In this document: positions 46,982 to 55,026 of the stretch, piece after piece
Numbering within the stretch: position 1 is the stretch's first letter
How the letters are laid out: every line of letters starts with the position of its first letter
Assembly (NCBI RefSeq): GCF_007845675.1
Contig: NZ_VOBR01000002.1
Location: 310,001 to 374,000 of the forward strand
Length of the DNA: 64,000 nucleotides
Direction of reading: 5' to 3'
DNA from: Lentzea tibetensis
GTDB lineage: Bacteria > Actinomycetota > Actinomycetes > Mycobacteriales > Pseudonocardiaceae
The notes under the pieces: model-generated
The model's input: only the letters and a program-made list of their open reading frames with translations
What the model was told of the DNA's origin: nothing
Databases searched by the model: none
Program-made: the position numbers and the translations under genes

Positions 46982-47563
46982 TTAAGAACGCTGGGGGCTC
47001 AGCGGCCGAGGTTGATCGGACGACGCTCCGGCCGCGGCGCGCCACCAGGGGCGTGACGCCAGTGCGGCCAGCCCGGCGCCTGCTGCGTTGAGCAGCACGT
47101 CGTCCACAGAGGACACCCGATCCAGCTGCAGCACGTACTGCGCGGTCTCGACCAGGGTCGAGCAGCCCGCGCCGAGCGCCAGGATCCGCGACACCGACGC
47201 CAGCGCCGCGAACCGCAGCGGGGCGAAGAACCCCAGCGCCGCGAACACCAGCAGGTTGCCGACGATCTGCCCGGTGGCTCCGTCGGCGACGATCTCGAGC
47301 AGATCCGCCAGCGGTACCAGGCTCACCCGGCCGGGGGCGACACCGGGTTCCTCGCCCGGCAACAGGATCATCCACACCGGCGGTACCGTCCCGTAGACGA
47401 TGCCGACGTCGGCCAGCGACGTCCGCCACGCCGACGAGCTGCCGTTGGCACTGCGGAGATGGGCCAGAACCCACACCGCCAGCGCTGCCAACGGCAGTGC
47501 GAGCACCGTGATGACCACCACGCCGGTGAACGTGCCGACCCAGTCGTGCCACCTGTTGAGCAC
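46982..47563 (-). CDS. VanZ-like membrane protein
   Basis: Start is a GTG at 47563 with GGAAGGGGG six bases upstream; 193 residues. Four to five membrane helices are visible. The VanZ signature lies in LVPLADLLEIV, NLLVFAALGFFAPL and the SSVDDVLLNAAGAGL end. VanZ proteins give low-level resistance to lipoglycopeptides such as teicoplanin, and related ones act at the membrane in other roles. The histidine kinase and regulator genes directly upstream suggest inducible expression. No vanHAX genes are present. Confidence 0.85.
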   Translation of the reverse strand: MLNRWHDWVGTFTGVVVITVLALPLAALAVWVLAHLRSANGSSSAWRTSLADVGIVYGTVPPVWMILLPGEEPGVAPGRVSLVPLADLLEIVADGATGQIVGNLLVFAALGFFAPLRFAALASVSRILALGAGCSTLVETAQYVLQLDRVSSVDDVLLNAAGAGLAALASRPWWRAAAGASSDQPRPLSPQRS

Positions 47564-47617
47564 GTTGCGTCCCCCTTCCGTCCGGATGCCTCCACCCAAG
47601 CCGGGTGACTGTTGCGG

Positions 47618-47643
47618 TGGCGTATCCGATTTTCGATACGCCA
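47618..47643. promoter_or_regulatory. Inverted repeat between histidine kinase and VanZ genes
   Basis: TGGCGTATC (47618-47626) and GATACGCCA (47635-47643) are perfect 9-bp arms with an 8-base spacer. The repeat lies 21 bases after the kinase stop and 55 bases before the VanZ start. It may be an operator for the adjacent response regulator or a weak terminator. Confidence 0.5.
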
Positions 47644-47663
47644 GCGATATCCGGACCCCGGTC

Positions 47664-48740
47664 TCAAGGACGTGGCAGTCGAACCGTCACGAGGAGACCG
47701 CCGCCCGCGCGGGGCGTGAGGTCGAGGGTCCCGTCGTGCGCCCGGACGATGCTGTCCACAATGGCCAGACCGAGACCGACGCCGGCGTGCTCGTTGGTGC
47801 GTATGCGTTCTGTTCCGCGCTGGAATGGTTCGGTGAGCGTCGGAACCAGTTCCGGCGGGAGCGGATGGCCCGTGTTCTCCACCCGCAGCACGCTCGCGTC
47901 GTGCTGCGGTTCGGTGTGGACCGCGACGGTGCCGCCGGCGGAGAGGTTGTGGACGATGGCGTTCTGGACGAGGTTCGCCACCATCCGCAGCACGAGCGCC
48001 GCGGAGCCGGCGGCCGGTGTTGTCTCGCCGGTGACGTCGAGCGTGATGCCGCGCTGTTCGGCGAGGGGGAGCAGCGTTTCGGTGGCTTCTTCGGCGATGA
48101 GGGAGAGGTCGACGGGCTCGCGGGTGAAGCTCCCGCCGTCGCTGCGGCTGAGCAGCAGGAGTGCCTCGGTGAGGTCGATCGCCCTCGTGTTGACGGTGTG
48201 GAGGCGTTCGACGAGCTCGCCCCGGTCCCGCGTGGGGTCCTTGCGGGCGACGTCGAGGAGCGTCCGCGAGATCGCCAGCGGGGTGCGCAGTTCGTGGGAG
48301 GCGTTCGCGGCGAACCTCTGCTGTTCGGCGACGTGGGACTCGAGTTGTTCGAGCATGGTGTCGACCACGTCGGCGAGCTCGCGGAACTCGTCTTCGCGGC
48401 CCTCCAAGCGGATCCGGTGGGACAGCGATCCGTTCGCGGCCAGCCGTGCCGCGTCGGCGATCCGGGCGAGTGGAGCGAGCATCCGACCGGCGAGGAACCA
48501 CCCGCCCACGAGGCCGAACACGAGCAGGAAGGCGAGTGCCACGGCCGCGGCGCGGCCGAAGATGCGCGAGAGGAGGTAGCGGTTGGGTGAGATCCCGAGC
48601 AGGCCCTGGGAGCTGTCGGGTACGTACCGCAGCAGGAACATCCACACCACAGCGAGCAGAACGGCGCCGGTGACGAGGACGACTCCGGCGTAGCTGAGGG
48701 TGAGTTTCAGCCGGGCGCTGAGTCCTGGGCGTCGGTTCAC
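47664..48740 (-). CDS. Sensor histidine kinase
   Basis: The start is a GTG at 48740 that overlaps the regulator stop, giving 358 residues. Two membrane helices (about 13-35 and 63-84) flank a short loop, then a HAMP domain. The phospho-accepting box is ANASHELRTPLAIS. The ATPase domain has NLVQNAIVHN and HAGVGLGLAIV. The short sensor loop suggests it detects a signal within the membrane, as in BasS/LiaS-like sensors. It is paired with the regulator upstream and precedes VanZ. Confidence 0.92.
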   Translation of the reverse strand: MNRRPGLSARLKLTLSYAGVVLVTGAVLLAVVWMFLLRYVPDSSQGLLGISPNRYLLSRIFGRAAAVALAFLLVFGLVGGWFLAGRMLAPLARIADAARLAANGSLSHRIRLEGREDEFRELADVVDTMLEQLESHVAEQQRFAANASHELRTPLAISRTLLDVARKDPTRDRGELVERLHTVNTRAIDLTEALLLLSRSDGGSFTREPVDLSLIAEEATETLLPLAEQRGITLDVTGETTPAAGSAALVLRMVANLVQNAIVHNLSAGGTVAVHTEPQHDASVLRVENTGHPLPPELVPTLTEPFQRGTERIRTNEHAGVGLGLAIVDSIVRAHDGTLDLTPRAGGGLLVTVRLPRP

Positions 48741-49402
48741 GAGCCGGTGTCGATCCGGTAGCCGACGCCGGGCACCGTCGCGATGAGCCACGGTTCGCCG
48801 AGTCGTTTGCGCAGTGCGGAGACGGTGATGCGGACGGCGTTGGTGAAGGGGTCGGCGTTCTCGTCCCAGGCCCGCTCCAGCAGCTCCTCGGCGCTGACGA
48901 CACCACCCTCGGCGGCGACGAGAACCTCGAGCACGGCGAACTGCTTCCGCGTGAGCGCGACGTAGCGTTCGTCGCGGAAGACCTCCCTGCGGAAGGGGTC
49001 CAGCCGGAGGCCCGCGATCTCGCGGACCGGAGGCCGGGCGTGCGCGCGCCTGCGGTCGAGCGCCCGCAGCCGCAGGACGAGCTCCCGGAGCTCGAACGGT
49101 TTGGTGAGGTAGTCGTCGGCGCCGAGCTCGAACCCGGACGCCTTGTCGTCGATCCGGTCGGCGGCGGTGAGCATCAGGATCGGGATGCCGCTGCCGGAGG
49201 CGACGATGCGCCGGGCGATCTCGTCGCCGGAGGGACCGGGGATGTCGCGATCGAGTACCGCGAGGTCGTACGAGTTGACGCTGAGCAGTTCCAGTGCGGT
49301 GCCGCCGTCGCCTGCGATGTCGGCGGCGATCGCCTCCAGCCGGAGACCGTCACGGACGGCTTCGGCCAGGTAGGGCTCGTCCTCCACGATCAGCACGCGC
49401 AT
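48737..49402 (-). CDS. OmpR family response regulator
   Basis: The 221-residue regulator has the receiver acidic pair in IVEDEPYL, the phospho-Asp in LAVLDRDIPGPSGD, TAADR and TKPFEL. A winged helix follows (LTRKQFAVLEVLV, NAVRITVSALRKRLG). It is the first gene of the two-component pair that precedes VanZ. An AT-rich inverted repeat lies 22 bases upstream of its start and may be its autoregulatory site. Confidence 0.93.
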   Translation of the reverse strand: MRVLIVEDEPYLAEAVRDGLRLEAIAADIAGDGGTALELLSVNSYDLAVLDRDIPGPSGDEIARRIVASGSGIPILMLTAADRIDDKASGFELGADDYLTKPFELRELVLRLRALDRRRAHARPPVREIAGLRLDPFRREVFRDERYVALTRKQFAVLEVLVAAEGGVVSAEELLERAWDENADPFTNAVRITVSALRKRLGEPWLIATVPGVGYRIDTGS

Positions 49403-49423
49403 GCCCGGAGCCTAGGCAGCACG

Positions 49424-49442
49424 GCATATCGCCGACATATGC
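49424..49442. promoter_or_regulatory. Inverted repeat upstream of the VanZ-associated response regulator
   Basis: GCATAT-CGCCGAC-ATATGC is a perfect 6-bp inverted repeat with a 7-base spacer, 22-40 bases upstream of the regulator ATG. The GCATATCG core resembles the GCGATATCC next to the VanZ repeat. Confidence 0.4.
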
Positions 49443-49496
49443 GAACACGGGCGGCACGGCCCTGCTGCGGGGAGCCGGCCAGCCACTGTGCCCCGG

Positions 49497-49994
49497 CTAG
49501 CGTTGGGCCAGGCCGGGGCAGAGGTTCGTGACCACCAGGCCATGCTGGGCGCACAGGCGCGCGGCCACGAGTGACCGGTGACATGCCTGCGGGTCGCGCT
49601 CGACGCAGAGCAGCGCGGTCGTCGAGCTGCTCGGGAGCTCGGCCACGAGCGCGCCGAGGTCGAACGGGTCGAGGATCTCGCGGGTGTAGCGCTCGGCGTA
49701 CTCGGGCGCCAGCGCGACGCGGTTGCGCTTGCCCACGCCGTTGCGGTCGTCCGCGCGGTACTGGAGCCGGCGCAGTTCGGTCGTCGGCGCCAGTTCCTTC
49801 ACGTGCCGGTAGCCGATGTCCGCCGCGGCGAGCGCGCGTTGGAGCCGCACCGAGTTCGCCCAGGAGTGGTCGGGGCCCCGGACGCCGCGGCGCTGGCGGA
49901 GGTCGAGCAGCAGTCCCACGCCCGCGCTGGTGAGCTCGTCGACGAATGCTCCGGCCGTGAAGCCGTAGACGCCGATCGTCGCGATGCGTCTCAT
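49497..49994 (-). CDS. DUF488 family protein
   Basis: The ATG at 49994 is preceded by GGAGGCGGAG. The 165-residue protein has the DUF488 pattern: IATIGVYGFTAGAFVDEL at the start, LLLDLRQRRGVRGPDHSWAN in the middle, and LLCVERDPQACHRSLVAARL, with the conserved Cys-His, near the end. DUF488 proteins are predicted nucleic-acid-associated or nuclease-like proteins of unknown function. It stands just after the SnoaL-like gene on the same strand. Confidence 0.88.
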   Translation of the reverse strand: MRRIATIGVYGFTAGAFVDELTSAGVGLLLDLRQRRGVRGPDHSWANSVRLQRALAAADIGYRHVKELAPTTELRRLQYRADDRNGVGKRNRVALAPEYAERYTREILDPFDLGALVAELPSSSTTALLCVERDPQACHRSLVAARLCAQHGLVVTNLCPGLAQR

Positions 49995-50046
49995 CTCCGC
50001 CTCCACTGTGGTGGCGGTGGGCGCGGCCGCGCCCACCGCCGTTCCG

Positions 50047-50400
50047 CTACGGCAGGAGCATCGGCTGGTCGAGGACCCACAGCCACGACCCGTCCGGCTG
50101 GCGGCGGGCGATCTCGACGGTCATCTCACCGGTGGTCAGCGTGCACGCGGTGAGTGCCAGGTCGCCGCTCACCAGCGCGGGATGCTGCCTCCCCGGTGAG
50201 AGCACCGGCGCGGCCGCGACGAACCGCTCGTACACCTCGCGGATCTCCGCGTGCCCGGTCGCGAGGGTGCCCGGCGGGAACGCCAGCACGGCGTCCGGCT
50301 CGTACAACGCCACCAGCCCGTCGACATCGCCCGCGTTGCCGCGCTCGATGAAGTACTTGCCCAGGTCGTTCGGCTCAGTGGCCACTGTCTTGCTCGTCAT
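50047..50400 (-). CDS. SnoaL/NTF2-like protein (DUF4440 type)
   Basis: The 117-residue protein is a single NTF2-like cone: FIERGNAGDVDGLVALYEPDAVLAFPPG, then a polar pocket region and MTVEIARRQPDGSWLWVLDQP as the last strands. Such proteins bind small ligands or catalyse isomerisation-type steps. It is divergent from the WYL regulator with 61 bases between starts, and an inverted repeat lies between them. Confidence 0.85.
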   Translation of the reverse strand: MTSKTVATEPNDLGKYFIERGNAGDVDGLVALYEPDAVLAFPPGTLATGHAEIREVYERFVAAAPVLSPGRQHPALVSGDLALTACTLTTGEMTVEIARRQPDGSWLWVLDQPMLLP

Positions 50401-50422
50401 GCGGATCAGCCTGCCAACGAAT

Positions 50423-50441
50423 CACGACATCCTGTGTCGTG
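50423..50441. promoter_or_regulatory. Inverted repeat between SnoaL-like and WYL regulator genes
   Basis: CACGACA-TCCTG-TGTCGTG has perfect 7-bp arms and a 5-base spacer. It sits 22 bases from the SnoaL-like ATG and 20 bases from the WYL ATG, so it can act on both promoters. Confidence 0.6.
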
Positions 50442-50461
50442 TATTCCCTTAGAGTTTTCGC

Positions 50462-51436
50462 ATGCGTGCCGACCGGTTGGTGTCGCTGGTGCTGCTGCTG
50501 CGCCAGCACGGCCGGCTGTCCGCGACCGCGCTGGCCCGCGAGCTGGAGGTGTCCACCCGCACCGTGCTGCGCGACATCGACGCGCTGTCCGCGGCCGGCG
50601 TCCCGGTCTACGCCGAACGCGGCAGGCACGGTGGTTTCGCGTTGCTGCCCGGTTTCCAGACCGAGCTCACCGGACTGAACCACGACGAGGCACTCGCCCT
50701 GCTGGTCGCCGGATCGCGGCGCGGCGCGCAGGCGTTCGGCCTCGGCTCGGCGCTCACGTCGGCCATGCGCAAGGTGGTCGACGCGCTGCCCGAGAGCTGT
50801 CGGGAGACCGCGGCCGGTGCGGCCCAGCGACTGCTCATCGACCCGGAGACCGATCTCCTCGCGCGCCGGCTGGTCGCCGAGGAGGTGCCCGACGCCGTCG
50901 TGGCCGAGGTCCGGCGCGCGGTCTTCGCCGGACGCAAGCTGCGCATCCACTACGCGGCAGCGGACGAGACCCCGAAGTGGCGCACGGTGGACCCGATCGG
51001 TCTGGTCACCGTGCGCGGCCAGGGCTACCTGCTGGCCACGAGGTCCGGCGCGGATCGCACCTACCGGCTGTCCAGGATCTTGGCCGCCGAGGTGCTCGCC
51101 GAACCCGCACAACGACCGGACCGGGTCGATCTGGACCGGGCCTGGCAGGAACGCAGCACTCGGTTCCGGACCGGCGGCGACCAGGTCACCGTGCTGGTGC
51201 GGCTGAACCCGGCGCGGCGCGACGAGCTGGTGGGCACCGCGCTGGCCGTCCTCGCCGAAGAAGCCGACGCAGACGGCTGGCTGCGGCTGGAGGTGACCTT
51301 CCAGGATTCGAGACACGCGGTGTGGGCGTTGTGGCAGCTCGCCGCGAACGCGGAAGCCCTTGCGCCGCAGTGGTTGCGCACCTCCCTGCGCAACCGCGCC
51401 GCCGCGGTCGCCACGTACTGCGGAATGTCGCACTGA
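50462..51436 (+). CDS. WYL-domain helix-turn-helix regulator (DeoR-like HTH)
   Basis: The 324-residue protein has an N-terminal winged HTH (LSATALARELEVSTRTVLRDIDALSAAGVPVYAERGRHGG). A WYL domain follows (VDPIGLVTVRGQGYLLATRSGADRTYRLSRI), then a WCX-like C-terminal part. WYL regulators bind ligands or nucleic acid and act as activators or repressors. The divergent SnoaL-like gene and the shared palindrome identify its probable target. Confidence 0.9.
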   Translation: MRADRLVSLVLLLRQHGRLSATALARELEVSTRTVLRDIDALSAAGVPVYAERGRHGGFALLPGFQTELTGLNHDEALALLVAGSRRGAQAFGLGSALTSAMRKVVDALPESCRETAAGAAQRLLIDPETDLLARRLVAEEVPDAVVAEVRRAVFAGRKLRIHYAAADETPKWRTVDPIGLVTVRGQGYLLATRSGADRTYRLSRILAAEVLAEPAQRPDRVDLDRAWQERSTRFRTGGDQVTVLVRLNPARRDELVGTALAVLAEEADADGWLRLEVTFQDSRHAVWALWQLAANAEALAPQWLRTSLRNRAAAVATYCGMSH

Positions 51437-51573
51437 GAGTCGGCCTCGACCGGCAGCCCGGAAATCCGGGACGTCCCGACCGTCCACCTGGGCAGCACAA
51501 TGGTGGTGATCAGCTCCTGGAGGCTCCGCCGCATCCATGGTTTCCCTGCCCATGTCCTGATTTAGGAGAGGTA

Positions 51574-52284
51574 ATGCGGCTCAAGTTGTTCAGCGTGATG
51601 GTCGGCGCCGTGCTCGTCGCCGGCCTCGGCACCGCCGCGCCGTCTCAGGCGAGCGAGTCGGCGGACGTGCACCCGAACATCATCGGTGGTGGCACCGTGC
51701 CAGAAGGTGGCGCGCCATGGGGTGCGCAGGTCAGCGCGGGAGGATTCTGCTCCGGTTCCGTGATCGGCCCGCTGTGGGTGCTCACCGCCGCCCACTGCGG
51801 TCGCGGCGGCAGCGTGCGCGTGGGCAGCCAGCGACTCGGCCAGGGCCGAAGCATCCGAGTCGTGCAGGACTTCACCAACGGCGATGTGGCGCTGAAGAAG
51901 CTGGCCTCGCCTGCCAACATCAGCAAGTACATGCCCTACACCGCGACGCCCCCGCCCATGGGCGCCACCGTGCAGATCTACGGCTGGGGCGGCATCTCCG
52001 CGCCCGGCGGCCCGCTGGCACAGTCGATCAAGACCGCGAACCTGCGCGTGGTCGCCATCGGCGGAACGATCAACGGCGCTCCGATCAACGGCCAGGCCTA
52101 CTTCGGTGACTCCGGTGGTCCCATGGTCTACAACGGCCAGGTCATCGGCACCTGCACGGGCCCGGTCGGCGGCGGATCGGACCCGTCGAAGCTGACGGTC
52201 GCCTACCAGAACATCCCGCGGCGGGCGGCCTGGGTCCAGCAGACCACCGGCATCCGTCCCGGTGGCGCCGGCCCGAACCAGTAA
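51574..52284 (+). CDS. Secreted trypsin-like serine protease (S1 family)
   Basis: GGAGAGG precedes the ATG at 51574; 236 residues. A Sec signal peptide ends around APSQA. The mature enzyme begins near IIGGGTVPEG, has the catalytic His in LTAAHC, Asp in NGDVALKKL and Ser in GDSGGPMVYNG. The usual Cys before the GDSGGP block is Tyr-Phe here, so one disulfide of typical trypsins is absent. IIGG is the expected activated N-terminus, so a short propeptide is removed. A terminator follows. Confidence 0.92.
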   Translation: MRLKLFSVMVGAVLVAGLGTAAPSQASESADVHPNIIGGGTVPEGGAPWGAQVSAGGFCSGSVIGPLWVLTAAHCGRGGSVRVGSQRLGQGRSIRVVQDFTNGDVALKKLASPANISKYMPYTATPPPMGATVQIYGWGGISAPGGPLAQSIKTANLRVVAIGGTINGAPINGQAYFGDSGGPMVYNGQVIGTCTGPVGGGSDPSKLTVAYQNIPRRAAWVQQTTGIRPGGAGPNQ

Positions 52285-52303
52285 ACGCCTGTACAACACC
52301 GAG

Positions 52304-52332
52304 GGGCGGACGGTCGATGTGACCATCCGCCC
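52304..52332 (+). terminator. Stem-loop terminator after the protease gene
   Basis: GGGCGGACGGTC (52304-52315) pairs with GACCATCCGCCC (52321-52332) with one G-T wobble and a 5-base loop, 20 bases after the stop codon. Confidence 0.75.
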
Positions 52333-52403
52333 TGCCGGTGGAGATGAAGAACGCGTCCGCCGAATGCACCGGCGCGGTCGCCGACTCGTTAGCATCACCG
52401 ACC

Positions 52404-53138
52404 GTGCGCGTACTGCTTCCGCTGCCCGACCACGACTTCGACGTCACCGAGGTGGCGGTGCCGTGGCGGCTGCTCACCGATGCCGGCCACGAGGTCGTCT
52501 TCGCCACCGAGTTCGGCGGCGGCCAGCCGGAGGCGGATCCGTTGCTGCTCACCGGTGTCCTCTTCGGACAGTTGGGCGCGGAGCCGGAGCCGGGGGAGTA
52601 CTACCGCCAGCTCACCGCTCAGTCCGCGTATCGGGATCCGGTGGCGTGGGCGGATCTGAAGCCCGAGGAGTACGACGGCCTGTTGCTGCCCGGTGGGCAC
52701 GCACCCGGCATGCGTCAGTACCTGGGCTCGGCCGTGCTGCGGGACAAGGTTCGTCAGTTCTGGTCGCTGGAGCGCCCGGTCGGCGCGATCTGTCACGGGG
52801 TGCTCGTGCTGGCCCGCACCACCGATCCGGCCACGGGACGCAGCGTGCTCGCCGACCGGCGCACGACCTGCCTGCCCAAGTACATGGAACGCGGCGCCTA
52901 CTTCCTCACGGCGTGGCGCCGCGGCCGCTACTACCGGACCTATCCCGCCTACGTGCAGGACGAGGTCGCCGCCACGGGTGCCCACGTCGAGCGCGGGCCG
53001 GTGGAGCTCACGAAGCGCGGCACCGCGACCGACGACGGACCGGCGTTCGTGGTGCGGGACGGCAACTACGTGTCGGCCCGCTGGCCCGGCGACGCGTACC
53101 TGTTCGCCCGGACGTTCGCGGCGTTGCTCGGCGAGTGA
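52404..53138 (+). CDS. DJ-1/PfpI-type class I glutamine amidotransferase-like protein
   Basis: The fold starts at VRVLLPLPDHDFDVTEVAVPW, so I choose the GTG at 52404, giving 244 residues. The alternative GTG at 52338 or ATG at 52344 would add about 20 residues that include a rare TTA leucine codon. The nucleophile elbow is GAICHGVLVLART, with the Cys-His pair of DJ-1/ThiJ-like proteins. LLLPGGHAPGM is the preceding conserved strand. Large members of this type act as chaperone/glyoxalase-like proteins. The substrate is not predictable from sequence. Confidence 0.85.
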   Translation: MRVLLPLPDHDFDVTEVAVPWRLLTDAGHEVVFATEFGGGQPEADPLLLTGVLFGQLGAEPEPGEYYRQLTAQSAYRDPVAWADLKPEEYDGLLLPGGHAPGMRQYLGSAVLRDKVRQFWSLERPVGAICHGVLVLARTTDPATGRSVLADRRTTCLPKYMERGAYFLTAWRRGRYYRTYPAYVQDEVAATGAHVERGPVELTKRGTATDDGPAFVVRDGNYVSARWPGDAYLFARTFAALLGE

Positions 53139-53157
53139 CCGCCGCCGGGTTCGATCT

Positions 53158-53727
53158 TCACCGATCGCGGACCAGCACCAGTTGCTCCACGAGGTGCGCG
53201 AGCGCGTCGGGGTCGTCAACGATCTCCGGAAGAGCCGCTGGGGTGGCTCTCCTGAGCTGCACCCACCCGACGTACGCCGCGTAGGCCGCGACTGCTTGGC
53301 GCCGCGCCTGTGCGGGCGGCAGACCGAGCTCGGCGTACACGTCGGCGAGGAACGACACGCGGCGTTGGGTGACGCGGTGCAGCACCGGCGCCACAACGGG
53401 GTTGTCGGCCAGCGCCACCAGCGCGGGTTCCAGCCCCTCGGTCGGATCCTCGGTGATCGCGATGGCGAAGAGCGCACGCAGCCGCTGTTCGGCATCGGCG
53501 ATCCCGGCAACCTGCTCGATGACCGCGTCCGTGCCCTGCAGTTCCCACCACTCCAGCGCTTCGCTCAACAGGGCTTCCCGGTCGGCGAAGTGCCAGTAGA
53601 AGCTGCCGCGCGTCACCCCGAGCCGCTGCGCGAGCGGTTCGACGGCCACGGCACCGACCCCGCCTTCGGCCAGCGCCACGAGCGCCGCGGTGAGCCAGTC
53701 CTGTTTCGAGAGTCGGGGCTTCGCCAC
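53158..53727 (-). CDS. TetR family transcriptional regulator
   Basis: The start is a GTG at 53727, giving 189 residues. The N-terminal HTH is ALVALAEGGVGAVAVEPLAQRLGVTRGSFYWHFADREALL. The C-terminal helical ligand domain is not assignable to a subfamily. It is divergent from a DUF3995 membrane protein gene, and a near-perfect 22-bp palindrome lies between them. It therefore probably represses itself and that gene. Confidence 0.92.
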   Translation of the reverse strand: MAKPRLSKQDWLTAALVALAEGGVGAVAVEPLAQRLGVTRGSFYWHFADREALLSEALEWWELQGTDAVIEQVAGIADAEQRLRALFAIAITEDPTEGLEPALVALADNPVVAPVLHRVTQRRVSFLADVYAELGLPPAQARRQAVAAYAAYVGWVQLRRATPAALPEIVDDPDALAHLVEQLVLVRDR

Positions 53728-53728
53728 C

Positions 53729-53750
53729 TTCCATACAGTACTGTACGGAA
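53729..53750. promoter_or_regulatory. 22-bp near-perfect palindrome, TetR operator
   Basis: The perfect 12-bp core TACAGTACTGTA is flanked by TTCCA on the left and CGGAA on the right; 10 of 11 half-site positions match. It starts one base upstream of the TetR start codon and 35 bases before the divergent gene. GTACGGAA recurs at 53765, a possible extra half-site. Confidence 0.75.
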
Positions 53751-53785
53751 AACCATGCAGAGGTGTACGGAAGGTGGATGTCACG

Positions 53786-54202
53786 ATGGCAGCATTGGCT
53801 CTGCTCACCGCCGTCGTGCTGGTGCTGATCGGTGCACTGCACGTGGTGTGGATGTTCTCGCCGTGGCCGCTGCGCACCCGCGAGGAGTTCGCCCGCCGCG
53901 TCGTCGACGTGCCGGTCGACAAGCTGCCGACAGCGGGGATGACGGCGGTGGTGGCGGTGCTGCTCGGCGTGGCCGGCTACCTCGTGGTCGCCCGAGCGGG
54001 GCTGGTCACCGCGGCCGGGCCCGGCTGGCTGCCCGCGGTGGGCACGGGCTGCGTCGCGGCGGTGCTTCTGCTGCGCGGCGCGGGCGGACTGGTGGTGTCG
54101 TCCCGTCGGAGCACCGAGTTCGCGCGGCTCGACCGGCTCTACTACTCCCCGCTGTGCCTGGGTCTCGCGGCGTCGTGTGGTGCCGTCGCCGCCTTCGGCT
54201 GA
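53786..54202 (+). CDS. DUF3995-like integral membrane protein
   Basis: From the ATG at 53786 the product is 138 residues with four membrane helices (about 2-22, 50-72, 80-102 and 115-135). Between helices 1 and 2 lies FSPWPLRTREEFARRVV, a conserved DUF3995 segment. The function is unknown. The TetR gene and operator suggest ligand-induced expression, as for many small exporters and detoxification proteins. The end converges on the DeoR gene. Confidence 0.82.
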   Translation: MAALALLTAVVLVLIGALHVVWMFSPWPLRTREEFARRVVDVPVDKLPTAGMTAVVAVLLGVAGYLVVARAGLVTAAGPGWLPAVGTGCVAAVLLLRGAGGLVVSSRRSTEFARLDRLYYSPLCLGLAASCGAVAAFG

Positions 54203-54227
54203 ACCGCCCTCCCACCACGACAGTCCG

Positions 54228-54977
54228 TCATGGCGCGTGGATGACCGGTACACCCAGCTCGCGCACCGTCGGGTTGTCCGCGCTCGCGTCGGTGATCACG
54301 CCGGCGACCTCGGTCAGCGGCAGCACGGAGAACCGGGACGCCGCGCCGATCTTCTCCGAGCTCGCCAGCACGTAGGTGTCGGCGGCCTGGCGTGCCAGTG
54401 CGCGTTTCATCGCGGCCTCGTCGGCGTCGCCGGTGGTCAGTCCCGCTTCCGGGTGCACACCGGTCACGCCGAGCAGGAACACGTCGGCGTGCAGGCCGCG
54501 CGCGGCTTCCACGGCCGCCGCGCCGCAGGAGACCATCGAGTGCTTGAACAGCCGTCCGCCGATCAGGTAGACGTCCACGGCCTGGTGGTCGGCGAGCGCG
54601 CTCGCCACCGTCGGGCTGTGCGTCACGACGGTGGCCCGCAGGTCGAGGGGCAACGCGCGCACCACGGCCAATGCGGTCGTGCCGCCGTCGATGATCGCGG
54701 TGCTGCCCGGTGCGACCAGCTCGGCCGCGACGGCCGCCACCCGCTGCTTGCCGGACACCTCGACGTCCCGGCGCGCGCCGTAGTCGACGATCGCCGGCGA
54801 GACGGGCAGCGCGCCACCGTACACGCGCTGGCACAGTCCCGCCGCGGCCAGGTCGCGCAGGTCCCGGCGGATGCTGTCCTCGGACAGGTCGAGCTCGGCG
54901 GCCAGGTCCTTGGCGATCACGCGACCGTCGGTGCGCAGGCGTTCGAGCAGCAGGTCACGACGTTGAGCGGCAAGCAT
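54228..54977 (-). CDS. DeoR family transcriptional regulator
   Basis: The ATG at 54977 gives 249 residues. The DeoR HTH is MLAAQRRDLLLERLRTDGRVIAKDLAAELDLSEDSIRRDLRDLA, followed by the sugar-phosphate-binding DeoRC domain with IIDGGTTALAVVRAL, YLIGGRLFKHS and LLGVTGVHPEAGLT. Such regulators respond to phosphorylated sugars. It is divergent from the DUF4406 gene with 49 bases between starts. No sugar-metabolic gene is adjacent. Confidence 0.92.
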   Translation of the reverse strand: MLAAQRRDLLLERLRTDGRVIAKDLAAELDLSEDSIRRDLRDLAAAGLCQRVYGGALPVSPAIVDYGARRDVEVSGKQRVAAVAAELVAPGSTAIIDGGTTALAVVRALPLDLRATVVTHSPTVASALADHQAVDVYLIGGRLFKHSMVSCGAAAVEAARGLHADVFLLGVTGVHPEAGLTTGDADEAAMKRALARQAADTYVLASSEKIGAASRFSVLPLTEVAGVITDASADNPTVRELGVPVIHAP

Positions 54978-55026
54978 GCACGGTTCTCCTTGTTTCTGCC
55001 GAGTCTTGCACACTATGGTCGGCTTC

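Noticed and set aside
46982-49402. A vancomycin-resistance cluster
   Set aside because: Only VanZ and a generic two-component pair are present; there is no vanH, vanA/D-type ligase or vanX.
51457-51470. Short repeat CCCGGAAATCCGGG after the WYL gene, considered as a terminator
   Set aside because: Only five base pairs around a four-base loop, too weak to support.
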